Assembly: GCA_029261905.1 (NCBI GenBank)
Contig: JAJDAM010000577.1
Span: 1-18,227, forward strand
Direction: 5' to 3'
From: Deltaproteobacteria bacterium
Lineage (GTDB): Bacteria > Myxococcota_A > UBA9160 > SMWR01
Length of the DNA: 18,227 nt
The notes below the pieces were generated by a model. That model had not been told where the DNA came from, ran no database searches, and worked only from the letters and a program-made list of their open reading frames with translations. The position numbers and the translations under genes are program-made. The first letter of the stretch is position 1. Every line of letters starts with the position of its first letter. Shown here in pieces: positions 1 through 7,151 of this stretch.

Positions 1-294
1 CGGCGCGAGACGATTGCGTTTTCGAAGCTGCGCGCCGGGGTGATCGAGCGGGCGTCGCTGCAGATGGTGTGGATGAACTTCGCGAAGGCGGTATCGGAGA
101 AGCGTCCCGGGGTGACGCCGGCGATGCGGGTGGGCGTCGCCGAGGAACCGCTGTCGCTGCGCCAGATCCTGGGCCAACGATTGTTCCGGGGCCGGATGGA
201 CCTGCCCCAGGTATGGAGGCGGTACTACGAGCGGCGGGTAGTGACGCGGAGGATTCCGCAGTCGACGCCGCATGTCCGCGTGTTCGCCGACTGA
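1..294 (+). CDS. C-terminal fragment, transposase-like protein (partial at window edge)
   Basis: An open frame enters from the left edge and stops at the TGA at 292-294, leaving about 97 residues of the C-terminus. The fragment is basic, with segments such as FAKAVSEKRPGVTPAMRVGV and LFRGRMDLPQVWRRYYERR. From memory, this pattern (AVSEKR..TPAM..G, then a ...RYY.R end) resembles the C-terminal tails of some DDE-type transposases or integrases. No catalytic residues lie inside the window, so the family cannot be fixed and the element's ends cannot be defined. No terminal inverted repeat was recognised just downstream. It could also be an unrelated basic protein. The assignment is tentative. Confidence 0.4.
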   Translation, partial: RRETIAFSKLRAGVIERASLQMVWMNFAKAVSEKRPGVTPAMRVGVAEEPLSLRQILGQRLFRGRMDLPQVWRRYYERRVVTRRIPQSTPHVRVFAD

Positions 295-508
295 CAACGA
301 GGGATCTGTGCAACTCGCCGCACAGAAACACCTCTGCATCGATCCACCAACAATCGTCGGAACACAACCTATTTCTAATGGCAGGGTTCACGCTAGCATC
401 CGGATCGATGATCGCCCGGTAGATCGGCGGCTCGGTGGATTACAGCAGGACGTGATGCGCAGAGCCCCAGCCATTGACGATCGATTTCAGGAGCAGAGAT
501 CGCCGACC
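295..508. other. Intergenic region upstream of the four-gene cassette
   Basis: This 214-bp stretch separates the transposase-like tail from the first secreted hydrolase gene. It probably holds the promoter of the downstream operon, but no convincing -35/-10 pair was found. The open reading frame of the hydrolase extends back through it. That extension lacks family character and would bury the signal peptide, so the stretch is treated as non-coding. Confidence 0.4.
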
Positions 509-1777
509 ATGAGAACTCTTCGGGGAACCGCTGCGGCAGTCGTCTGCTGTATTGCAGTCGTATGTGCAGCGGAATCGGCCGTGGGGCGCCCCTCCGACGA
601 GGCAACGGGACCAAGTCCCGGCGAGGCAGTCGAACCCGACTCCGCCGAGGCGGCCGGGCCAGGCCTGTCGGAGGAAGTGGGGCAAGAAACCGTCGAGGCG
701 GGCCAAGACGTCGCCGAGAAAGACCAGCCCAACGCCTGGCCGCCGTTCGAGATACTGGGCGGCTCGGTGGAGCCGGGGACCAAGGCCCGGCTCGTTCTCC
801 GCAGCTCGGAGAGCTTCGCTGGCGGCCATATTGAAACTCCCGTAGCCGTGATTCGCGGGGCCATGCCCGGGCCGACCCTGTGTCTCGTCGCCGGTGTGCA
901 CGGCGACGAAGTGAATGGGGTAGAGATCGTCCGTCGAGTGGTGCGCGACGATAAACGCTTGGAGAACCTGCGCGGGACCGTCGTGGCCGTACCCATCGCG
1001 AACCTGTCGGCCTTCCGCCGAGGCTCTCGCTATCTGCCCGACCGCAGGGATCTGAATCGCTATTTCCCGGGCCGGATCGACGGCAGCTCCGCCTCGCGCA
1101 TTGCGTTCCGGCTGTTCGACAGTGTCATTCGTCGCTGTGACTTGTTGATCGACCTCCATACCGGATCGTTCCATCGGACGAACCTCCATCAAGTGCGGGC
1201 CGACCTGGTGAACGACAAGACCGCCGACCTTGCGCACGCCTACGGTGCCGAGGTGATCGTCAACAATGCTGGCCGACCGGGAACGCTGCGACGAGCCGCA
1301 AACGACGTTGGGGTTCCCGCGATCACCGTCGAGGCCGGGGAACCCGCCCGTTTCAACGAGCAGATCGTGGAAGCGGCCACGCGCGCCGTCTCGCGCCTGA
1401 TCTACAACGTGGGCATGTCGGACGAAGCTCCGGGATGGTTGGAACGCACGCCGCCGCCGACCGCCTACTGGATCACTGGCTGGGTCCGCTGCAACAACGG
1501 CGGAATCCTGGTTTCCCAGATCGAGCTCGGCGACACGGTCGAGGAGGGTGCGGTGCTCGGAATCGTTTCCGACCCCGTATCGGACGAAGTCGACCTGATC
1601 CGCGCACCCGTCGGTGGTCGAATCATCGGCATGGCGCTCGACCAACTCGTGATGCCGGGCTTTGCTGCCTACCACATCGCGCGAGATGCATCACACAACG
1701 AGGAGCAACCGCTTGAGCTGTTCGCAGAAGATTTTGAAGAGCCAGAGGGCGTCGACCTTGAAGAGCGACCCGAGTAG
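509..1777 (+). CDS. Exported M14/AstE-like zinc hydrolase (succinylglutamate desuccinylase/aspartoacylase family)
   Basis: This 422-residue protein is predicted to be exported and to hydrolyse an amide or peptide bond with zinc. The start is ATG 509, with AGGAG at 489-493 (15 nt upstream, rather far). It gives a signal peptide (MRTLRG, hydrophobic residues to about 25). Residues 30-75 form an acidic, low-complexity linker. The catalytic domain spans about 80-300 and shows the M14-type zinc set: H131 and E134 in GVHGDEVNG, and H217 in LLIDLHTGS. The probable catalytic Glu is E275 in AITVEAGE, and D181-R184 (RDLNR) would contact substrate. A beta-rich C-terminal domain at about 322-390 resembles the AstE/aspartoacylase C-terminal half. 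It lies 3 nt before the 7TM gene and starts the cassette. Family assignment is strong. The substrate is unknown; by context it may be a product of the ATP-grasp ligase two genes downstream. Confidence 0.85.
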   Translation: MRTLRGTAAAVVCCIAVVCAAESAVGRPSDEATGPSPGEAVEPDSAEAAGPGLSEEVGQETVEAGQDVAEKDQPNAWPPFEILGGSVEPGTKARLVLRSSESFAGGHIETPVAVIRGAMPGPTLCLVAGVHGDEVNGVEIVRRVVRDDKRLENLRGTVVAVPIANLSAFRRGSRYLPDRRDLNRYFPGRIDGSSASRIAFRLFDSVIRRCDLLIDLHTGSFHRTNLHQVRADLVNDKTADLAHAYGAEVIVNNAGRPGTLRRAANDVGVPAITVEAGEPARFNEQIVEAATRAVSRLIYNVGMSDEAPGWLERTPPPTAYWITGWVRCNNGGILVSQIELGDTVEEGAVLGIVSDPVSDEVDLIRAPVGGRIIGMALDQLVMPGFAAYHIARDASHNEEQPLELFAEDFEEPEGVDLEERPE

Positions 1778-1780
1778 TCG

Positions 1781-3370
1781 ATGCGCATGAGCAGTCCCGT
1801 CATCTGGACTTCGACCGCTTTGATCCTCGCGGGCCTGTTGCCCTTTCTGTGGAAGACCATCGTCCTCGACATGCCGATTCAGCCGAGCCGTGCATCGAAG
1901 GTGTGGCGGGTCGAGCTGCAGGTCGGGGCCCGAGGTGCTGGCGGGCCGGGCAGCGTGACGCTGCGGTTGCCCAAGACAGATGCATCCCAGATCATCCTCG
2001 ACGAGCAGATCGCGAGCGGCCATCTCGATTATCAGGAGCAGACCACGCCGGACGGAAGTCGCGCCGCCTACTGGCAGGGGCGGATCGGAGACCTCGAAAC
2101 GCTCTCGTACACCTTCCGAGTGCACTTGCGCGAAGGCGCGATCGACTCTGGTGGCAACTCTGGCAGCGGCCCAGGAGACGAATCCGAAATCGGTTCCCAT
2201 CCCAAAATCGCCCCAGACTCCGTCTCGAGACAGGTTCGCAGCGTTCTGACGCAATTGCGAGTCAGGCCGGAAGACGACCTCGACTCGATCATCACCCGGG
2301 TGTTCGGATTCGTCGCGCACGACGTGGAGACTGCAGAGGGGTCGAGTGAGGATGCCCTGCTGACGCTCGCGTCGCGCGAAGGCAATCGTCTCGGAAAGGC
2401 CCGGCTGCTCGTGAGTCTATTGCACGCGGCCGGCGTCGACGCGCGGCTCACCCTCGGGTTGGACGTCCGGGCTCCGCGAGCCGATCGTTTGCTTCCATTC
2501 GTCGAAGCTCGAGGCGACTCCGGGTGGGCAGCGCTGAATCCATCCGGCACCGATTTCGGAGGGCTGCCTCGCCACCTCGTCGTCTTGTCCCGCGGGAGTC
2601 AGGACCTGGTGACGGCCTTCGGAGCGGAGTCATGGGACTTCCGGACGAACGTGCTGCACGAAGTGCTAGGCCCCAACGAGTTGGTCAGCTTCATGACTCC
2701 CCCCGGTGCATTCTGGCGCGCGCTGTCGCTCTACCGACTTCCGATCCATTCGCAGGAGAGCCTTCGGGTGCTCCTCGTTCTGCCCCTGGCCGCACTCGTT
2801 GCGGCGATCTTCAGAAATCTGGTCGGGATCAGAACCTTCGGTACGTTCATGCCTGTCCTGATCGCGCTCTCGTTGCGCGAGATGAACCTGTTCACCGGTA
2901 TTGCGCTCGTGTCCGGAGTGCTCGGAACCGTGACGGCCGGCAGGGTGTTGCTCGACAAACTCCGCCTGCTTTTCGTTCCCCGTCTCTGCTTGCTGCTTTG
3001 CCTGGTAGTCCTGGCGGTGGCCGTTCTCGGCCAGGTCGGCCATTCGATCGGCGGTCGCGATCTGCTCACCGGCATGCTGCTGCCGATCGTGATCCTCGCG
3101 ATGCTGAGCGAGCGAATCGCAGTCACAGGGATCGAGGAGGGACCGAGAGCCACGATGAAGCTTCTCGCCGGGTCCCTCGTGGTCGCGGCATGTGCCTATC
3201 CGATCTTCCATTCTCAACTCGCATCGCATCTCTTCTTCGGGTTCCCCGAACTCATCTTTTGCACGATGGGCGCGCTCGTGCTGATTGGCGGATACACCGG
3301 ATACCGGCTGAATGAACTCTGGCGATTCCGTGCGTTGGGCAGAGACGCCGCCACTACGAGCGCGACGTGA
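1781..3370 (+). CDS. Inactive transglutaminase fused to seven TM helices (UUP1/7TM_transglut type)
   Basis: This 529-residue membrane protein has an N-terminal anchor at about 9-25 and a large, probably extracytoplasmic region at 30-325. Seven hydrophobic helices follow, at roughly 328-346, 353-367, 371-387, 399-420, 429-445, 459-475 and 487-505. Residues 165-230 keep the transglutaminase-like segment ending LLHAAGVDARLTLGL. The position of the catalytic Cys (G-x-C before the helix) is occupied by Arg, in EGNRLGKARLL, so the fold looks catalytically dead. This matches the families known as 'inactive transglutaminase fused to 7 transmembrane helices', which recur next to RimK-like ATP-grasp ligases. 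A conserved 7TM feature is the segment FRNLVGIRTFGTFMPVLIAL. It starts 3 nt after the hydrolase stop and overlaps the ligase start by 4 nt (GTGA), implying coupled translation. A binding or transport role in the envelope is inferred, not known. Confidence 0.88.
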   Translation: MRMSSPVIWTSTALILAGLLPFLWKTIVLDMPIQPSRASKVWRVELQVGARGAGGPGSVTLRLPKTDASQIILDEQIASGHLDYQEQTTPDGSRAAYWQGRIGDLETLSYTFRVHLREGAIDSGGNSGSGPGDESEIGSHPKIAPDSVSRQVRSVLTQLRVRPEDDLDSIITRVFGFVAHDVETAEGSSEDALLTLASREGNRLGKARLLVSLLHAAGVDARLTLGLDVRAPRADRLLPFVEARGDSGWAALNPSGTDFGGLPRHLVVLSRGSQDLVTAFGAESWDFRTNVLHEVLGPNELVSFMTPPGAFWRALSLYRLPIHSQESLRVLLVLPLAALVAAIFRNLVGIRTFGTFMPVLIALSLREMNLFTGIALVSGVLGTVTAGRVLLDKLRLLFVPRLCLLLCLVVLAVAVLGQVGHSIGGRDLLTGMLLPIVILAMLSERIAVTGIEEGPRATMKLLAGSLVVAACAYPIFHSQLASHLFFGFPELIFCTMGALVLIGGYTGYRLNELWRFRALGRDAATTSAT

Positions 3371-4305
3371 TCCAAGCTCTTCGGAATGCGGGTGTCCTCG
3401 GGATCAATCGACGCAACGTCGAGTTCACTCTCGGCGAAAACGATCGCCGGCTCTACCCTCTCGTTGACGACAAACTCCAGACGAAGGCATTGTGCGAGAG
3501 CGCCGGCGTGCCGACCGCCGCTGTCCTGGCTACGGCGCATACACACTCCGAACTCAATGCACTGCTGCGCACGTTGCGCGCGTGCGACGATTTCGTCCTC
3601 AAGCCGGCGCGTGGCGCGATGGGGAACGGAATCCTCGTGATCATGGGAAGCAGCGACGCCGGTTGGGTGACCGCTTCAGGTCGGGTATTGAGCGACGCAG
3701 ACATTCACTATCACTCGGCCAGCATCATCTCCGGCCTATACGCACTGGGCGGCCAGCCGGACGTAGCGTTCGCGGAAGACCGACTCGAAGTCCACCCTTC
3801 CCTGCGTACCGTCGTCCGGAACGGAGTACCCGACGTCCGAATCATCGTGTTTCGTGGAATTCCGGTGATGGCCATGACCCGCCTTCCGACCGATGCTTCC
3901 GACGGAAAGGCGAACCTGCACCAGGGTGCGGTCGGGGCCGGCATCGACCTCACGACCGGCCGGACGAACTTCGCGGTGCTCGCCGACTCTCCGATAGAGC
4001 GGCATCCGGACACCCACGAACCCGTGGTCGGGTTGGAGATCCCGTTCTTCCAGGAATCGCTCCGGATCGCACTGCGTTCCGCCGATCTGACCGGGCTCAA
4101 ATATATCGGTGCGGACATCGTGATCGACGCCGTGCGCGGCCCGGTCGTATTGGAACTCAATGCGCGGCCCGGACTTGCGATCCAGACCGCCAATCGCGCA
4201 GGATTGGTCCCGCGCCTGGAGGCGATCCGAATGGCTTCCACGGCTGGGCTCGATATCGAGCAACGGATCGAGTTCGGATGCCGAATCGCACGGGGGCAGA
4301 TGTGA
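3367..4305 (+). CDS. RimK-like ATP-grasp ligase (alpha-L-glutamate ligase-like protein)
   Basis: This 312-residue cytoplasmic enzyme is expected to use ATP to join an amino acid or carboxylate to an amine through an acyl-phosphate. It starts at a GTG that overlaps the previous stop (GTGA). An in-frame TGA at 3313-3315 rules out a much longer N-terminus. Visible ATP-grasp features are the N-terminal GVLGINRRN, then YPLVDDKLQTK, K79 in FVLKPARGAMGNGI with its glycine-rich loop, R158 in DVRIIVF, and the metal-binding ELNARPGLAIQTANRAGL (E263, N265). KANLHQGAVGAGIDL at 181-195 is typical of the alpha-L-glutamate ligase-like family, whose members lie beside transglutaminase/7TM genes. Length is near normal for the family. 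The ligase fold is confident; the substrate is not known and need not be glutamate. Confidence 0.9.
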   Translation: MIQALRNAGVLGINRRNVEFTLGENDRRLYPLVDDKLQTKALCESAGVPTAAVLATAHTHSELNALLRTLRACDDFVLKPARGAMGNGILVIMGSSDAGWVTASGRVLSDADIHYHSASIISGLYALGGQPDVAFAEDRLEVHPSLRTVVRNGVPDVRIIVFRGIPVMAMTRLPTDASDGKANLHQGAVGAGIDLTTGRTNFAVLADSPIERHPDTHEPVVGLEIPFFQESLRIALRSADLTGLKYIGADIVIDAVRGPVVLELNARPGLAIQTANRAGLVPRLEAIRMASTAGLDIEQRIEFGCRIARGQM

Positions 4306-5591
4306 ACGGATTTCGCCATGTCGCGGCTATCGCAGCCGTATTTCTGATGATCGCCAGCGTCGCAAGATCGGAGACCGAGGAAGTCGAGCGAGTCATTTTC
4401 AAGACCACCTTCGACGTGAAGATCGTACCCAGCGAGAAGAGCGCGGAGGTCGTAATCCGGCTGGGTTCCGACGCGGCACCGGTCGAATGGATGCTGTTTC
4501 GCGCCGACCCGACGCGGCATCAGGGTTTCAAGGCGGACGGGGCGCTGAAGCAGATCGGAGATGACTGGGAGTGGCGCCCACCGCGGGGCGGCGGTGCGCT
4601 GCGCTTTACGTTTTCGATCGATCATCGTCGAAACGAAGGCAACTACGACTCACGCTGTGCCAAACGTTGGGCGATCTTCCGCGGCGACGACCTCATCCCG
4701 CAAGTCCGCATCCGCACCCACCCGATTGCGTACTCGGAGTCGTACCTGCGTCTCCAGCTGCCTGAAGGCTGGAGTGCCGCGCTCCCCTATGCCAAGACGG
4801 CCAATGGTACCTATCGAGTCACCGATCCACGGAGCCGGTTCGACCGACCCGCGGGCTGGTTCGTGATCGGCAAGCTGGGGGCCGCGCGTGAGACCGTGGA
4901 GGGCGCGCGCTTGACGATTGCAGGGCCGGTGGGGCACGGCGCTCGACGCATGGACCTGTTGGCGCTGTTGCGCTGGACGTTACCGTCCATGCGCCAGCTG
5001 TTCGGGGACCTGCCGAAACGTCTGTTGATCGTCACCGCCTCCGATCCGATGTGGCGCGGCGGGCTTTCGGGTACCAACTCGCTGTTCATCCACGCGGACC
5101 GCCCTCTGATCCAGGAGGACTCGACGAGCCCGCTACTGCACGAATTGATGCACACACTGATGCGAGCCAGGGCTGGCTCGGACGGCGACTGGATCGTCGA
5201 GGGCTTGGCAGAGCACTACTCGTTGGAGGCCCTCCTTCGCTCGGGGACGCTGAGCGCCCGTCGCCACGAAGCGGCGCTCGAACGGATCGCTCGAAAGGCC
5301 AGGGGAAGTGGACCGCTGCGCGTTTCGTCGGTCGACGCTGCGACACGCGCTCGTGCCGTGCTGGTACTTCGAGAGATCGACGCTGAAATCAGAAAGATGA
5401 CCGGGGGAGAACGCGGCCTCGATGACGTCACCCGCTTGCTTTCCGAAAGCGACCGGGCGATCGTGACCAGTCAATTTCGCGAGGTATGCGAAGAAGTCGC
5501 GGGTGCCTCGATGGCTGCGATTTTCAATCGCGTAGCCCCTCCGGTCGCTCCCAAGAGTCGGAGTCCAAAGGGAAACGCACGCCACCCGTAG
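4302..5591 (+). CDS. Secreted HEXXH zinc metallopeptidase-like protein (gluzincin type)
   Basis: The chosen start is GTG 4302, which overlaps the ligase stop (GTGA) and gives 429 residues beginning with a clear signal peptide (FRHVAAIAAVFLMIASVARS). The open frame continues upstream, antisense-like, and was rejected because that part only shadows the ligase gene. The middle is beta-rich. The zinc site is HELMH at 280-284 followed by WIVEGLAEHY, with E300 as the likely third ligand. This is an M1/M61-like layout, but the spacer is 15 residues rather than the 18 usual in M1. An Arg-rich helical C-terminus follows. It is the fourth gene of the cassette and is probably periplasmic or surface-located. 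It may process peptides or the product of the ligase. The metal-site call is good; the precise family is uncertain. Confidence 0.75.
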   Translation: MNGFRHVAAIAAVFLMIASVARSETEEVERVIFKTTFDVKIVPSEKSAEVVIRLGSDAAPVEWMLFRADPTRHQGFKADGALKQIGDDWEWRPPRGGGALRFTFSIDHRRNEGNYDSRCAKRWAIFRGDDLIPQVRIRTHPIAYSESYLRLQLPEGWSAALPYAKTANGTYRVTDPRSRFDRPAGWFVIGKLGAARETVEGARLTIAGPVGHGARRMDLLALLRWTLPSMRQLFGDLPKRLLIVTASDPMWRGGLSGTNSLFIHADRPLIQEDSTSPLLHELMHTLMRARAGSDGDWIVEGLAEHYSLEALLRSGTLSARRHEAALERIARKARGSGPLRVSSVDAATRARAVLVLREIDAEIRKMTGGERGLDDVTRLLSESDRAIVTSQFREVCEEVAGASMAAIFNRVAPPVAPKSRSPKGNARHP

Positions 5592-5607
5592 CCACCAGGA
5601 GTCGAAC

Positions 5608-5745
5608 ATGATGCATCACGCACCATTAGTCGCTTTTCGAGTGAGAAACACACGATCCTATTGCGAAGATGCGATCGCGAATCATTGCTTCGAGATCGCA
5701 TCTCGTTTGCGAAGCCGACCTGACGCCACACGGAGCATCCGTTGA
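5608..5745 (+). CDS. Possible 45-residue small ORF / leader peptide before the CNNM gene
   Basis: This short ORF starts at ATG 5608, with AGGAG at 5597-5601 placed six bases upstream. It begins MMHHAPLVAFRVRN and ends DATRSIR. Its TGA stop at 5743-5745 overlaps the TTG start of the CNNM gene (TTGA), the same overlap style seen at the neighbouring junctions. It contains two Cys and several His residues and has no recognisable domain or membrane segment. An inverted repeat at 5667-5703 lies wholly inside it. It could be a translated leader that controls the transporter, a small protein, or chance. The ribosome site and the coupled stop are the only support for coding. Confidence 0.4.
   Translation: MMHHAPLVAFRVRNTRSYCEDAIANHCFEIASRLRSRPDATRSIR
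5667..5703 (+). repeat. Inverted repeat / hairpin upstream of the CNNM gene
   Basis: The arms AGATGCGATC (5667-5676) and GATCGCATCT (5694-5703) are perfect 10-bp complements around a 17-nt loop. The hairpin ends 28 nt before the ribosome site GGAG (5732-5735) of the CNNM gene, inside the possible leader ORF. It is either an mRNA control hairpin or a protein-binding palindrome. It has no T-tract, so it is not a canonical terminator. Confidence 0.5.
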
Positions 5746-7151
5746 GCCCCGAGCACGGGAGCCTGGATGGGTGGGGCGTGGCGTGGCGGCTTGGTGCGAC
5801 GCTCTTCTTCGTATTCTTGAACGGCTTCTTCGTGGCCGCCGAGTTCGCGTTGGTGAAGATCAGGGGCTCGCGTATCGAGACCATGGCGAATGAGGGGCGC
5901 CGGGGCGCGCGCACGGTCCAGCACATTCACGCCCATCTCGATCACTACCTGTCGGCGTGCCAGTTGGGGATCACACTGGCCAGCCTGATTCTCGGCGCAT
6001 TGGGGGAACCGGCCGTCTCTGTGCTGCTGCTCGCCGCGGCGGGAGGGATGGGATTCGAAGTGACCGACGCGAGCTGGCTACCCATCATTTCGATCACGCT
6101 GGCGTTCGCTGTGATTACGGTGCTCCATATGACGATCGGCGAACAGGCGCCCAAGATGTGGGCGATTCGCCGAGCCGAAAACATGGCCATCGCCACCGCG
6201 CCGACGCTGCGGGCTTTCGCCTGGATACTGGCACCGTTCATTTCCAGCATCAATTCGTTGTCGAATGCTCTGCTCCGATTGATCGGTCTGCCCGGTTCTT
6301 CGCACCAGGACGACACACACGATTCGGAGGAGATCAGGAGCATCCTGTCGCTTTCTGCCGGGGCGGGACAGATCTCCGAGCGGGAGTACGAACTCACCGA
6401 GAACATCTTCCGGGTGACACAACTCGAGGTTCGACACATCGTCGTGCCGCGGACCGACATCGACATGTTGAGCCTGGAGCGACCGCTCGAGGACAACCTC
6501 CGGCTGATCGATGAAAGCAAGCACTCTCGGTTTCCGGTCTGTGAAGTGGGACTGGATACGATCGTGGGTTTTCTGAATACACGGGACCTGCTGGGTTGTG
6601 CGCTTCGGCGGGAAGAGATCAATCTCGAAGCGCTCGCGAGAGAGGCACTGTTCGTCCCTGATACGATGGCGCTTTCGGACTTCTTGACCGAGCTACAGGC
6701 CCACCAGGCGCAGTGCGCGGCCGTCCTCGACGAACGCGGCACCGTAATCGGGTTTGCCTTTCGAGAGGATGTGCTCGAGGAGGTCGTTGGACCGCTCGGC
6801 GACGAGTTCGACAAGATGGAACAAGGCCTGGAGGAAATCCGTGCGGGAATATTCGCGGCGCCCGGACGCGTATCCGTTCCCGAAGTGCTCGCGCGGCTCG
6901 AGTTCACGCTCGACCCCGATGAGGACGAAGACGAAGATACGCTCGGCGGGCACGTCACTGCACGACTGGGAAGGTTGGCCCATGAGGGCGATGTAGTGAC
7001 GATGGGACCGTTTGAGGTCGAGGTCGTCGAAGCAACTCCCCGGCGCATCGAGCGACTCCTGATTCGACCCACCCCAGACGCGGACGACGATCCGGATTCG
7101 AACGAATCCGACGAGCATGCGCAGGAGGGCACTTCGACGCGCGGTGAGTGA
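5742..7151 (+). CDS. CNNM/CorC-type membrane protein (DUF21-CBS-CorC_HlyC), copy 1
   Basis: This 469-residue hemolysin-C/CorC-family protein is associated in known members with Mg2+/Co2+ or Na+-coupled cation efflux. The start is TTG 5742, with GGAG at 5732-5735. It carries a DUF21 membrane domain at about 15-190 (NGFFVAAEFALVKIRGSRIE, then HMTIGEQAPKMWAIRRAE). A cytosolic CBS pair follows at about 230-350 (VVPRTDIDMLSLE, then LDERGTVIGFAFREDVLEEVVGPLGDE). The C-terminal CorC_HlyC transporter-associated domain is at about 370-445. Unusual features are an acidic run, DPDEDEDEDT, at 391-400 within the last domain and a second acidic tail after 450. It overlaps the next gene by 4 nt (GTGA). A close paralogue lies convergently at 8241-9611. 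The family is certain; the ion is not. Confidence 0.9.
   Translation: MSPEHGSLDGWGVAWRLGATLFFVFLNGFFVAAEFALVKIRGSRIETMANEGRRGARTVQHIHAHLDHYLSACQLGITLASLILGALGEPAVSVLLLAAAGGMGFEVTDASWLPIISITLAFAVITVLHMTIGEQAPKMWAIRRAENMAIATAPTLRAFAWILAPFISSINSLSNALLRLIGLPGSSHQDDTHDSEEIRSILSLSAGAGQISEREYELTENIFRVTQLEVRHIVVPRTDIDMLSLERPLEDNLRLIDESKHSRFPVCEVGLDTIVGFLNTRDLLGCALRREEINLEALAREALFVPDTMALSDFLTELQAHQAQCAAVLDERGTVIGFAFREDVLEEVVGPLGDEFDKMEQGLEEIRAGIFAAPGRVSVPEVLARLEFTLDPDEDEDEDTLGGHVTARLGRLAHEGDVVTMGPFEVEVVEATPRRIERLLIRPTPDADDDPDSNESDEHAQEGTSTRGE

Noticed and set aside
272..508. N-terminal extension of the M14-like hydrolase
   Set aside because: ATG 509 gives a normal signal peptide; the upstream 79 codons have no family similarity and would bury it.
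3492..4301. N-terminal extension of the HEXXH protein over the ATP-grasp gene
   Set aside because: The frame only shadows the ligase; GTG 4302 gives a clean signal peptide and the same GTGA overlap as its neighbour.
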